Assembly (NCBI GenBank): GCA_019322735.1 | Contig: JAHWIG010000025.1 | Span: 1-5,268, forward strand | Reading direction: 5' to 3' | Origin: Candidatus Woesearchaeota archaeon | GTDB taxonomy: Archaea; Nanobdellota; Nanobdellia; Woesearchaeales; BS150m-G63 | DNA: 5,268 nucleotides | In this document: positions 1 through 4,914 of the stretch, in pieces | Numbering within the stretch: the first letter of the stretch is position 1 | How the letters are laid out: every line of letters begins with the position of its first letter | Made by a program: the position numbers and the translations under genes | The notes under the pieces: model-generated | Databases searched by the model: none | Told to the model about the DNA's origin: nothing | What the model saw: only the letters and a program-made list of their open reading frames with translations

Positions 1-86
1 AAGAATATATAGTTGATGAGTATATAGACAATGATGAGATAAGTGCAGTAGAAGAGGGTTTTATGCAAGGGTATTTAGCATCTTAA
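1..86 (+). CDS. C-terminal end of an unknown protein (5' end outside window)
   Basis: The only frame open from the left edge starts at base 3 and ends with TAA at 84-86, giving 27 residues that finish EEGFMQGYLAS. The tail is acidic (many Asp and Glu) and closes with an aromatic/Gly motif. I recall similar E-x-x-FM-x-GY endings on small proteins of DPANN archaea, but I cannot name the family. The next start codon (96) lies 9 bases after the stop, with a Shine-Dalgarno-like GGTGAT between, so this gene probably heads or belongs to the operon leading into the YrdC gene. No function can be assigned from this fragment. Confidence 0.55.
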   Translation, partial: EYIVDEYIDNDEISAVEEGFMQGYLAS

Positions 87-92
87 GGTGAT
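87..92 (+). promoter_or_regulatory. Shine-Dalgarno-like GGTGAT before the small ORF at 96
   Basis: GGTGAT matches the complement of the conserved archaeal 16S rRNA 3' end (ATCACC). It sits directly after the stop of the preceding gene and 3 bases before the ATG at 96. The spacing is shorter than usual, so it supports but does not prove that start. Confidence 0.4.
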
Positions 93-95
93 AAA

Positions 96-280
96 ATGTG
101 GTTCAACAAAACAAGTTATATTGAATGGAATGACTATAAGAAAAAAATCGATATATTGGATTTATTTTGGTGGCAGCAGAGTGTTAGAAAAAGAAACTTA
201 AAGAATCTACAGTAGTTCCAAAAGATTTTTATACTATTTCTGCATTTTATATTAAGGGGGTTGTGGAGAGATTCTTATAA
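96..280 (+). pseudogene. Small gene interrupted by an apparent one-base frameshift
   Basis: From ATG at 96 the frame runs 39 codons (MWFNKTSYIEWNDY..., ending NLKNLQ) to TAG at 213-215. A second frame is open from 188 and reads on as protein-like sequence (KESTVVPKDFYTISAFYIKG, then VVERFL) to TAA at 278-280. That TAA overlaps the ATG of the next gene as TAATG. Adding one A to the A5 run at 188-192 joins both pieces into one 61-residue protein rich in aromatic and basic residues. The overlap with the next start is typical of a real coupled gene and argues that the second frame is genuine. The break could be a sequencing or assembly error in the A run, a real mutation, or a -1 slip of lysyl-tRNA on AAAA (188-191). 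Alternatively the gene is only 39 codons and 216-279 is a promoter region: TATA-like TTTTATATTA occurs at 245-254. I do not recognise the family. Confidence 0.45.
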
Positions 281-852
281 TGAGGATAATAAATAAAGAA
301 GAATTCGAGTTAGAACAAGAACAGTTCTTTGAACAGATATTAAAGGGAGATGTATATATACATCCCACTGATACTATCTATGGTTTAGGAGCTAATGCTA
401 CAAACAAAAAAGCTGTTCAGAAGATAAGGGAACTGAAAAAAAGGGAAGATATGCCTTTTTCTGTCATTGCACCATCAAAAGAATGGATAAAGGAGAATTG
501 TGAATTGAATGAAAAAGTAGAGCAATGGATAGAAAAACTTCCTGGGCCATATACATTGATTCTTAGATTAAAGAATAAGGATGCAATTGCTGATAATGTT
601 GCTCCTGGTTTGGATACTGTAGGGATAAGGATTCCAGATCATTGGTTTAGTATGGTAGCTAATGTGATTAATATTCCACTTGTAACTACTTCTGCCAATA
701 TTGTGGGTGGAGATTTTATGACTTCTCTTGATAACCTTAATATTGATATAAAGAGCAGAGTTGATTTTATTGTCTATGAAGGGAAAAAGAAAGGCAGGCC
801 TAGTACATTAGTTGATTTAAGCAAAGAAGGAGAAGAGATTAAGACTCGTTAA
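280..852 (+). CDS. tsaC: Threonylcarbamoyl-AMP synthase, YrdC/TsaC type (Sua5/YciO/YrdC family)
   Basis: This protein (190 residues) should make threonylcarbamoyl-AMP from threonine, bicarbonate and ATP. That is the first step of the t6A modification at position 37 of ANN-decoding tRNAs; the KEOPS/Kae1 complex then transfers the group. Family marks seen are HPTDTIYGLGANA (28-40), the K-x-R of LKKRE (52-56), LPGPYTLIL (87-95), VGIRIPD (114-120), TTSAN (136-140) and GRPSTLVDL (172-180). The length covers the YrdC domain only, without the extra C-terminal domain of long Sua5 proteins. The ATG shares its A with the upstream TAA (TAATG), suggesting translational coupling. A GGAG at 265-268 lies 11 bases upstream, a rather long spacing. 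The stop overlaps the stop of the convergent gene. A YciO-like paralogue of other function cannot be fully excluded, but the K-x-R and S-A-N residues favour the t6A enzyme. Confidence 0.9.
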   Translation: MRIINKEEFELEQEQFFEQILKGDVYIHPTDTIYGLGANATNKKAVQKIRELKKREDMPFSVIAPSKEWIKENCELNEKVEQWIEKLPGPYTLILRLKNKDAIADNVAPGLDTVGIRIPDHWFSMVANVINIPLVTTSANIVGGDFMTSLDNLNIDIKSRVDFIVYEGKKKGRPSTLVDLSKEGEEIKTR

Positions 853-1088
853 TCATCAAGCATATCATCTACATCAAATGTTTCTGGTTTTTTTGTCTCT
901 GGTTCAGTTTCTTGTGAATCCTGCTTATTCTCTGAAAACATATTAAACATTTCTGGTGATGCATCCATAACAGAAGGAGATTCTTCAACAATGGTTGAAT
1001 GTGTTGCACTCATCAAATTTTCCAAAAGAGATATCATCTTCTTGATTTCTTCATTGGAATCTGTTTTTGTGTCGATTGTTATTTTCAT
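849..1088 (-). CDS. Small acidic protein of unknown function (79 residues)
   Basis: The product starts MKITIDTKTDSNEEIKKMIS and has two visible parts. Residues 1-33 form a short beta strand followed by an amphipathic helix (EEIKKMISLLENLMSA). Residues 34-79 are a low-complexity, probably disordered tail rich in Glu, Asp, Pro and Lys that contains MFNMF and ends DDMLDD. From memory, small proteins with the same MKI-x-IDTK start and a hydrophobic FNMF-type motif are common in Woesearchaeota and Pacearchaeota, with no known function; no search was possible. A TATA box about 25 bases upstream of the ATG suggests a leaderless transcript of its own, separate from the regulator gene just before it. 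There are no cysteines, no signal peptide and no membrane segment. The stop overlaps the convergent YrdC stop. Confidence 0.75.
   Translation of the reverse strand: MKITIDTKTDSNEEIKKMISLLENLMSATHSTIVEESPSVMDASPEMFNMFSENKQDSQETEPETKKPETFDVDDMLDD
888..894 (+). terminator. Possible T-tract terminator for the YrdC gene
   Basis: Seven consecutive T residues occur 36 bases after the YrdC stop, inside the convergent 79-codon gene, preceded by no clear hairpin. Archaeal RNA polymerase can terminate on U-rich tracts alone, and because the stops of the two genes overlap, any terminator for this transcript must lie in the opposing gene. The same bases encode Lys-Lys on the other strand, so the run could be incidental. 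Confidence 0.3.
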
Positions 1089-1107
1089 AATGATTGCAAG
1101 TTTATTG

Positions 1108-1117
1108 TATTATAAAA
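1108..1117 (-). promoter_or_regulatory. TATA box for the 79-residue gene (leaderless)
   Basis: The - strand reads TTTTATAATA, preceded by a purine-rich GGAAAGA at 1119-1125 that could serve as the TFB recognition element. The box centre is about 25 bases from the ATG at 1088, so transcription should begin at or within a base or two of the start codon. No Shine-Dalgarno sequence lies between. The box fills the 42-base gap after the regulator stop. Confidence 0.55.
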
Positions 1118-1130
1118 ATCTTTCCAATGT

Positions 1131-1478
1131 TTACCATTTAATGACTAATTTTTTTACAGAATTATGCCAGTCATCAATACTTTTAAGGATTTTTTTCTTT
1201 AATTCCTGTTTGTTCTTTATGGTGTAGGAAAATGAATATCCGCCTGTTGCCAGATTTGTCTGTATTCTCTTTACAATATTCTTTTCAGTCAATGATTTTA
1301 TTGCTTTTTGAACTGTGCTTCTGTCTAGATTTAGTTTATTAGATAGAGATTTTATTGACATTGATCCTTTAGCAGAGATTAAGAACAAGAATAATGTGTA
1401 TTCTGTCTTATTTAGATTAAAACTACATTTTATTATATCTGCAAAGTCAATATTTTTACATGCAAATGACGCTATCAT
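1131..1478 (-). CDS. Winged helix-turn-helix transcriptional regulator (archaeal TrmB/MarR-like)
   Basis: This 115-residue protein is built like a small archaeal winged-helix regulator. Residues 20-36 (FNLNKTEYTLFLFLISA) form the first helix, and 40-50 the second helix of the HTH. Residues 52-64 (DRSTVQKAIKSLT) form the likely DNA-recognition helix, and 68-87 a beta wing with IVKRI and GGYSFSYTI. A charged helix at 89-113 probably mediates dimerisation. There is no ligand-binding domain. The only cysteines are Cys7 and Cys18, both before the HTH, which would allow thiol sensing, though Cys18 may simply be a family feature. The ATG follows the glutamate dehydrogenase stop after one base (TAA-A-ATG) with no Shine-Dalgarno, so it is the last gene of the trxA operon and likely read by coupling. 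Its target is not shown; the palindrome at the operon promoter (3959-3983) is a candidate. The DNA-binding call is firm, the exact family name less so. Confidence 0.82.
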   Translation of the reverse strand: MIASFACKNIDFADIIKCSFNLNKTEYTLFLFLISAKGSMSIKSLSNKLNLDRSTVQKAIKSLTEKNIVKRIQTNLATGGYSFSYTIKNKQELKKKILKSIDDWHNSVKKLVIKW

Positions 1479-1479
1479 T

Positions 1480-2709
1480 TTATTTTTTCTTATTTATTGA
1501 TTTAGTTACTCGTGATATTGCTAATATGTATGTTGCCATCCTCATATCTGTTTTATGTTTTTTTTGTATTTCATATATTTTATTGAACGCATTAATCATT
1601 ATTTTCTTTAATTTTTTAATAACTTCTTCTTCCCTCCAATAACAATTAGTTAAATTTTGCATCCATTCAAAATAACTTACGACAACCCCCCCTGCATTTG
1701 CTAATATGTCTGGGATTACTATTACCTTATTATTAAATAAAATTTTATCTGCATTTGGTGTTGTTGGTCCATTTGCTAGTTCTAAAATTATTTTTGCGTT
1801 TATATTTGATGCGTTCTTTTTTGTGATTTGATTCTCTAGGGCCGCAGGAATCAATACATCCACATCCAACTCTAATAGTTTTGTATTGGTTATGTTCTTT
1901 GTAGAAGGAAAATTTTTTACATATCCTTTTTTCTTTTTGTAAGCTAGTAATAATTCTGGATTTATACCTTCTTCTGAATAGATTGCACCACTTGAATCTG
2001 ATAATGCTACTATTTTATAATTTTGATTGTGTAAGAATTTAGCTGCAAAATAACCTGCATTTCCATAACCTTGTATTGCAACTGTTGTTTCTTTTGGTTT
2101 GAGCTTTAGTTTTTTTACCGCCTCATTTAATACATAAACTCCGCCTTGTGCTGTTGAAAATTCCCTTCCATGTGAACCCCCTAATTCTAATGGTTTTCCA
2201 GTTATTGCTGCAGGACTTGGCGTCCCTTCTAATCTAGAAAATTCATCCACCATCCAAGCCATAATCTTTGGATTGGTATATACGTCTGGAGCGGGTATGT
2301 CTTTATTTGGACCGATTATTGGTTTTATTGCTTTGATGTAGTTCCTACTTAATTGTTCAAGCTCTTTTTCTGATAATTTTTTTGGATCTACAATCACCCC
2401 ACCTTTTGCGCCACCATAAGGAATATTAACTGCTGCACATTTCCAAGTCATCCACATAGATAATGCCATTATTTCTTCTTTTGTTACATCTGGATGAAAC
2501 CTTATTCCCCCTTTTGTAGGTCCACGAATGTTGTTGTGTTGGGCGCGGAATCCTTTGAAGATTTTTATATTCCCATCATCCATCTTAACAGGAATATTGA
2601 CTTCAAGAATTAATTGTGGTTGCTTTAGAATTTCATAAATATTTTTATCTAAATTAAGTATCTTTGCTGCCTCTTTTAGTTGTGCTTGTGCGTTTTTAAG
2701 TGGATCCAT
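1480..2709 (-). CDS. gdhA: Glutamate dehydrogenase (NAD(P)+), hexameric Glu/Leu/Phe/Val dehydrogenase family
   Basis: The enzyme reversibly deaminates glutamate to 2-oxoglutarate and ammonia using NAD(P). At 409 residues it has the usual length of the hexameric class. The N-terminal substrate domain carries GPTKGGIRFHP (63-73) and PYGGAKGG (97-104), with Lys66, Lys90, catalytic Lys102 and Asp142. Their spacing (24, 12, 40) equals that of Lys89, Lys113, Lys125 and Asp165 of the Clostridium symbiosum enzyme. A lysine at 66 favours glutamate over leucine. The Rossmann domain has GYGNAG (214-219), with Asp238 near the cofactor ribose (suggesting but not proving NAD). NAGGVVVSY (338-346) supplies the substrate serine, Ser345. 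The start overlaps the trxB end by 14 bases and the next gene begins one base after the stop, so it is an internal operon gene. A run of seven G residues encodes Gly340-Gly341; the frame is intact there. Cofactor choice is unresolved. Confidence 0.95.
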   Translation of the reverse strand: MDPLKNAQAQLKEAAKILNLDKNIYEILKQPQLILEVNIPVKMDDGNIKIFKGFRAQHNNIRGPTKGGIRFHPDVTKEEIMALSMWMTWKCAAVNIPYGGAKGGVIVDPKKLSEKELEQLSRNYIKAIKPIIGPNKDIPAPDVYTNPKIMAWMVDEFSRLEGTPSPAAITGKPLELGGSHGREFSTAQGGVYVLNEAVKKLKLKPKETTVAIQGYGNAGYFAAKFLHNQNYKIVALSDSSGAIYSEEGINPELLLAYKKKKGYVKNFPSTKNITNTKLLELDVDVLIPAALENQITKKNASNINAKIILELANGPTTPNADKILFNNKVIVIPDILANAGGVVVSYFEWMQNLTNCYWREEEVIKKLKKIMINAFNKIYEIQKKHKTDMRMATYILAISRVTKSINKKK

Positions 2710-3616
2710 TTTCTAAAAAATCATCTATCTCTAATGCTGCTTTTGTTCCTGATCCTGCAGCTGTTGAGGCTTGTTTGTACTTTATGTCATGAACATCTCC
2801 GGCTGCAAAGACCCCTGGAACATCTGTTTTTACTTCATCTTTTGTAATTATGTATCCTTTTTTATCAAGCTTTATATGTCCCTTAAGGAAATCTGTATTT
2901 GGTTTATGGCCAATGGCTACAAATGCGCCCTGGCATTTTATTGTTGATGTCTTTCCTGTCTTTAAATTCTTTACCTTAACCCCCTCAAGTGTTTTTTCAC
3001 CAAGGAATTCTTCTGTAACAGTATCCCAGACAAAGGAGATTTTTTTATTTTCAAAAGCTCTATCTTGTAAGATTGGAAATGCCCTTAATTTATCCCTTCT
3101 ATGGATTACCTTTACTGATTTTGCATATCTAGTTAGAAAAATTGCTTCCCTCATTGCAGTATCTCCTCCACCTATGACAACTATATCTTTATCTTTAAAG
3201 AATGCCCCATCACAGACAGCACATGCAGATACTCCCTGTCCAGTCAATCTTTTTTCTGATTCTAAGTTAAGCCATTTTGCAGATGCTCCTGTTGCAATTA
3301 CTACTGATCTTGATTTGTATTTGTTATCTCCAGAAGTTATTGTGAATGGTTTTTGGGAGAAATTTACAGATGTTGCATTGCCCGTTATTAGTTCTGCACC
3401 CATCTTCTTTGCCTGTTCCATCATCTCTTTCATAAGTTCTGGACCCTGGATTCCTTTTGAGAATCCCGGGTAATCCTCTACTTCTGTAGTTAACATTAAT
3501 TGGCCCCCCGGAAGGTCACCGCCAATAATTAGTGTTTTTAAGTTTGCTCTGCTAGTGTAAATGGCGGCTGCCAATCCTGCTGGTCCTGATCCAAGAATGA
3601 GTGTATCATATATCAT
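2696..3616 (-). CDS. trxB: Thioredoxin-disulfide reductase (FAD, low molecular weight type)
   Basis: This cytoplasmic flavoenzyme passes electrons from NADPH through FAD and a redox disulfide to thioredoxin, encoded immediately upstream. All family elements are present in 306 residues: the FAD dinucleotide fold GSGPAG (9-14), GGQL (37-40) and EVEDYPGF (45-52), ATGA (108-111), the redox pair Cys132/Cys135 in CAVCDG, and the second nucleotide fold GGGDTA (149-154). HRRDKLRA (172-179) has arginines expected to hold the NADPH 2'-phosphate, and AAGDV (271-275) is the FAD closing motif. After GGGDTA the sequence reads MREA where most relatives have an acidic pair (for example VEEA); the effect is unknown. 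The ATG overlaps the trxA stop by four bases (ATGA) and there is no Shine-Dalgarno, so translation is probably coupled. The last 14 bases overlap the glutamate dehydrogenase start. Confidence 0.96.
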   Translation of the reverse strand: MIYDTLILGSGPAGLAAAIYTSRANLKTLIIGGDLPGGQLMLTTEVEDYPGFSKGIQGPELMKEMMEQAKKMGAELITGNATSVNFSQKPFTITSGDNKYKSRSVVIATGASAKWLNLESEKRLTGQGVSACAVCDGAFFKDKDIVVIGGGDTAMREAIFLTRYAKSVKVIHRRDKLRAFPILQDRAFENKKISFVWDTVTEEFLGEKTLEGVKVKNLKTGKTSTIKCQGAFVAIGHKPNTDFLKGHIKLDKKGYIITKDEVKTDVPGVFAAGDVHDIKYKQASTAAGSGTKAALEIDDFLENGST

Positions 3617-3939
3617 TTTATTTTTGAAATGATTGTATCTATCTTTTCTTTTAATACTTCTTTTGATGCAAAGCCAACTATTCTATCGATAACTTCACCT
3701 TTGTTTATGATTAATAATGTTGGAATTCCAGAGATTCCAAATTGTGATGCTATATCTTGATTATTCTCTGTGTTTACTTTTGCAAACTTTAATCTTTTAC
3801 CATAGAATTCAGATAATTCTTCAAATACTGGGGCCATCATCTTACATGGCATACACCACTCTGCCCAAAAATCCACTATTGCTGGTTTTTTGCTCTTTAA
3901 TATCTCTTTATCAATGTTATTTTTAGTTATCTCAATCAT
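3613..3939 (-). CDS. trxA: Thioredoxin
   Basis: A single thioredoxin domain of 108 residues, the normal length, with no signal peptide, so it acts in the cytoplasm. It reduces protein disulfides and is recharged by the reductase encoded next. The active site is WCMPC with Cys29 and Cys32; Met replaces the common Gly of WCGPC, which may shift the redox potential. The buried acid Asp23 in VDFWA and the cis-proline Pro73 in GIPT are in their usual places. It is the first gene of the trxA-trxB-gdhA-regulator operon. It is preceded by a strong GGAGGG ribosome-binding site, a TATA box and an operator-like palindrome, and its stop overlaps the trxB start (ATGA). The start is well fixed by the ribosome-binding site. 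A glutaredoxin-like role is unlikely given the WCxPC context. Confidence 0.96.
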   Translation of the reverse strand: MIEITKNNIDKEILKSKKPAIVDFWAEWCMPCKMMAPVFEELSEFYGKRLKFAKVNTENNQDIASQFGISGIPTLLIINKGEVIDRIVGFASKEVLKEKIDTIISKIK

Positions 3940-3945
3940 GTATAT

Positions 3946-3951
3946 CCCTCC
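3946..3951 (-). promoter_or_regulatory. Shine-Dalgarno GGAGGG of trxA
   Basis: The - strand reads GGAGGG followed by six bases (ATATAC) and then ATG. This is the best ribosome-binding site in the window and fixes the trxA start. The later operon genes have none, consistent with coupling from trxA onward. Confidence 0.8.
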
Positions 3952-3958
3952 TTGTTTT

Positions 3959-3983
3959 GGGTGTGCTTATGGTGAGCACAACC
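3959..3983 (-). promoter_or_regulatory. Operator-like inverted repeat between TATA box and start site of trxA
   Basis: On the - strand GGTTGTGCT, a 7-base spacer (CACCATA) and AGCACACCC form a dyad that matches at 8 of 9 positions. The inner six pairs are perfect (TGTGCT at 3962-3967 and AGCACA at 3975-3980 on the + strand). The dyad begins directly after the TATA box and reaches the expected transcription start, the position where archaeal repressors commonly block polymerase recruitment. It is GC-richer than its surroundings. Most of it lies upstream of the expected start, so a leader-RNA hairpin is less likely. The regulator at the end of the operon is a candidate binder; this is inference. 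Confidence 0.5.
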
Positions 3984-3992
3984 ATTTAAATA
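3984..3992 (-). promoter_or_regulatory. TATA box of the trxA-trxB-gdhA-regulator operon
   Basis: The - strand reads TATTTAAAT, close to the archaeal box A, with CAATAAG just upstream as a possible TFB element. Its centre is at about 3988, so transcription should start near 3961-3963, leaving a leader of about 22 bases that includes the GGAGGG site. It is the only convincing TATA-like site in the 93-base gap between tatD and trxA. Confidence 0.6.
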
Positions 3993-4032
3993 CTTATTGG
4001 TGTTGTGAAATATATGTCTGTCATAAATCACA

Positions 4033-4782
4033 CTAGAATAAATTTTGATAATTTAAGAATATATTATTTGCTGCTTCTTTTTCTGTTATATTTTTTATCT
4101 CTGCTATCTTTTTTATTGATTTTGTGATAAAACTTGGTTCATTTCTTTGATCTTTTTTCGGAGCTAAGAAGGGGGCATCTGTTTCTGTCAATAATTTTGA
4201 TAATGGTGCGGTTTTTACTAGAATTTGGAAATGGGTACTTCTTGTTACTGAAGTTGGTATGGAAAAATAATATCCTTGTTTTATTGCTTCCTGTATCTGC
4301 TTTTTATTTCCTTCAAAGGAATGTAATATTATCTTTAATTTATAATCTTTTAATATTTCTAAAGTGTCATTTACTGCATTTCTTGAATGGATGAAGACGG
4401 GTTTATTCAGTTTTTCTGCTAAGTTTAATAGTTTTTTGAATGTGTTTTTTTGTTTTTTAAAGTCTTTTTCTTTTTTATGCCAATGATGATCAAGGCCTAT
4501 TTCTCCAATTGCGATAATTTTTGACTTGTTCTTTCCTATCTGTTTTATTTCTTCATCTATCTCTTTTTGTGTTAAAGATATTGAATCTGTTGGATGGATC
4601 CCTAATGCTGGTTTTATTATTGGATAATTTTTGGATAATTTTAAAGTAGATTTATTTGTTTCTGGATTTGTTCCTGCATTGATTATTATCTTTATTCCTA
4701 CCTTTTCTGCCCTTTTGATTACTTTATCTATGTCTTTGAATGATTTATGTTCCAAATGTGCGTGTGCATCTATCAATAGCAT
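4033..4782 (-). CDS. tatD: TatD-family metal-dependent hydrolase (putative DNase)
   Basis: This 249-residue protein fits the TatD branch of the amidohydrolase TIM-barrel superfamily, cytoplasmic two-metal enzymes with reported 3'-5' DNase or RNase activity. Visible metal and catalytic positions in order are HAHLEH (7-12, with His7 and His9), LGIHP (60-64), GEIGLDHH (93-100, with Glu94), FIHSR (130-134, with His132), LHSF (153-156, with His154) and TETDAPFL (199-206, with Asp202). These are all the expected ligands, so the enzyme should be active. The length is near the usual 250-265. A TATA box 26 bases before the ATG and the lack of a Shine-Dalgarno suggest a leaderless transcript independent of the decarboxylase gene upstream. 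It is separated from trxA by 93 bases with a new promoter, so it probably is not in the thioredoxin operon. The cellular substrate cannot be told from sequence. Confidence 0.93.
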   Translation of the reverse strand: MLLIDAHAHLEHKSFKDIDKVIKRAEKVGIKIIINAGTNPETNKSTLKLSKNYPIIKPALGIHPTDSISLTQKEIDEEIKQIGKNKSKIIAIGEIGLDHHWHKKEKDFKKQKNTFKKLLNLAEKLNKPVFIHSRNAVNDTLEILKDYKLKIILHSFEGNKKQIQEAIKQGYYFSIPTSVTRSTHFQILVKTAPLSKLLTETDAPFLAPKKDQRNEPSFITKSIKKIAEIKNITEKEAANNIFLNYQNLF

Positions 4783-4913
4783 ATTTATTGTTACTTCTTT
4801 TTGATTATATAATTCTTTTGATGTTGTTAAGATGAAAAGAATAATTTTCCTTATGTTGTAATTGAAATTGAAAACTATAAATCCAGGGGTTAATTATTTT
4901 AATTAAAAATAAT
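4783..4913. other. Intergenic spacer between the decarboxylase gene and tatD
   Basis: This 131-base AT-rich spacer is the longest gene-free stretch in the window. It holds the tatD TATA box and the AT-only hairpin next to the decarboxylase stop. I found no open frame, tRNA-like fold or box C/D motif pair in it. A second TATA-like string (ATTTATAG on the - strand, 4875-4882) is too far from tatD to be its main box. Confidence 0.6.
4804..4812 (-). promoter_or_regulatory. TATA box for tatD (leaderless)
   Basis: The - strand reads TTATATAAT with its centre 26 bases from the ATG at 4782, so the start site should fall at the start codon. A purine stretch AAAAGA (4814-4819) precedes it. The region is very AT-rich, which lowers the weight of a single match, but the distance is right. 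Confidence 0.5.
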
Positions 4914-4914
4914 T
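4892..4914 (-). terminator. AT-only hairpin / U-tract at the end of the decarboxylase gene
   Basis: Nine-base arms AATTATTTT (4892-4900) and AAAATAATT (4906-4914) are perfectly complementary around a five-base loop, starting on the last base of the decarboxylase stop codon. The transcript from the - strand contains a five-U run here. With no GC pair the stem is weak, but together with the U run it may mark the 3' end of that transcript. Chance occurrence in AT-rich spacer DNA is a real alternative. Confidence 0.35.

Noticed and set aside
17..37. Two TGATGA-like strings resembling box C of a C/D guide RNA
   Set aside because: They fall in the open frame of the first gene (Asp-Glu codons) and no matching D/D' box arrangement is seen.
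245..254. TATA-like TTTTATATTA as a dedicated tsaC promoter
   Set aside because: The same bases read as good protein (Phe-Tyr-Ile-Lys) in the frame that overlaps the tsaC start, and TATA-like strings are frequent in such AT-rich DNA. It stays possible if the frameshifted gene is not real.
991..1227. A hydrophobic 78-codon open frame on the + strand that looks membrane-like
   Set aside because: It spans parts of two - strand genes and the promoter between them. The hydrophobic look comes from the complement of Lys- and Glu-rich codons.
1315..1642. Two overlapping + strand frames of about 60 codons with hydrophobic products
   Set aside because: They are shadows of the regulator and glutamate dehydrogenase genes, whose frames carry conserved motifs. 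No ribosome-binding site is seen.
1686..1692. A run of seven C (seven G on the coding strand) in glutamate dehydrogenase as a phase-variation switch or frameshift
   Set aside because: The frame is intact through the run and encodes the conserved Gly-Gly of NAGGV, so nothing suggests switching. It is only a place to watch for sequencing errors.
2850..3473. A 207-codon open frame on the + strand
   Set aside because: It lies wholly inside trxB on the opposite strand, whose motifs are unmistakable. The + strand product has no recognisable domain and is a shadow of the reductase frame.
4004..4032. TGTGA...TCACA inverted repeat between trxA and tatD as a second operator
   Set aside because: Arms are only five bases with a 19-base AT-rich spacer, which is expected by chance. 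It is also upstream of the trxA TATA box, where no function is apparent.
4134..4394. An 86-codon Leu-rich open frame on the + strand
   Set aside because: It is antisense to the conserved tatD coding region and has no start signal.
4875..4882. ATTTATAG on the - strand as a promoter for tatD or a small RNA
   Set aside because: It would start a transcript about 70 bases before tatD with no leader feature, and no RNA structure or open frame follows. The closer TATA box explains tatD better.
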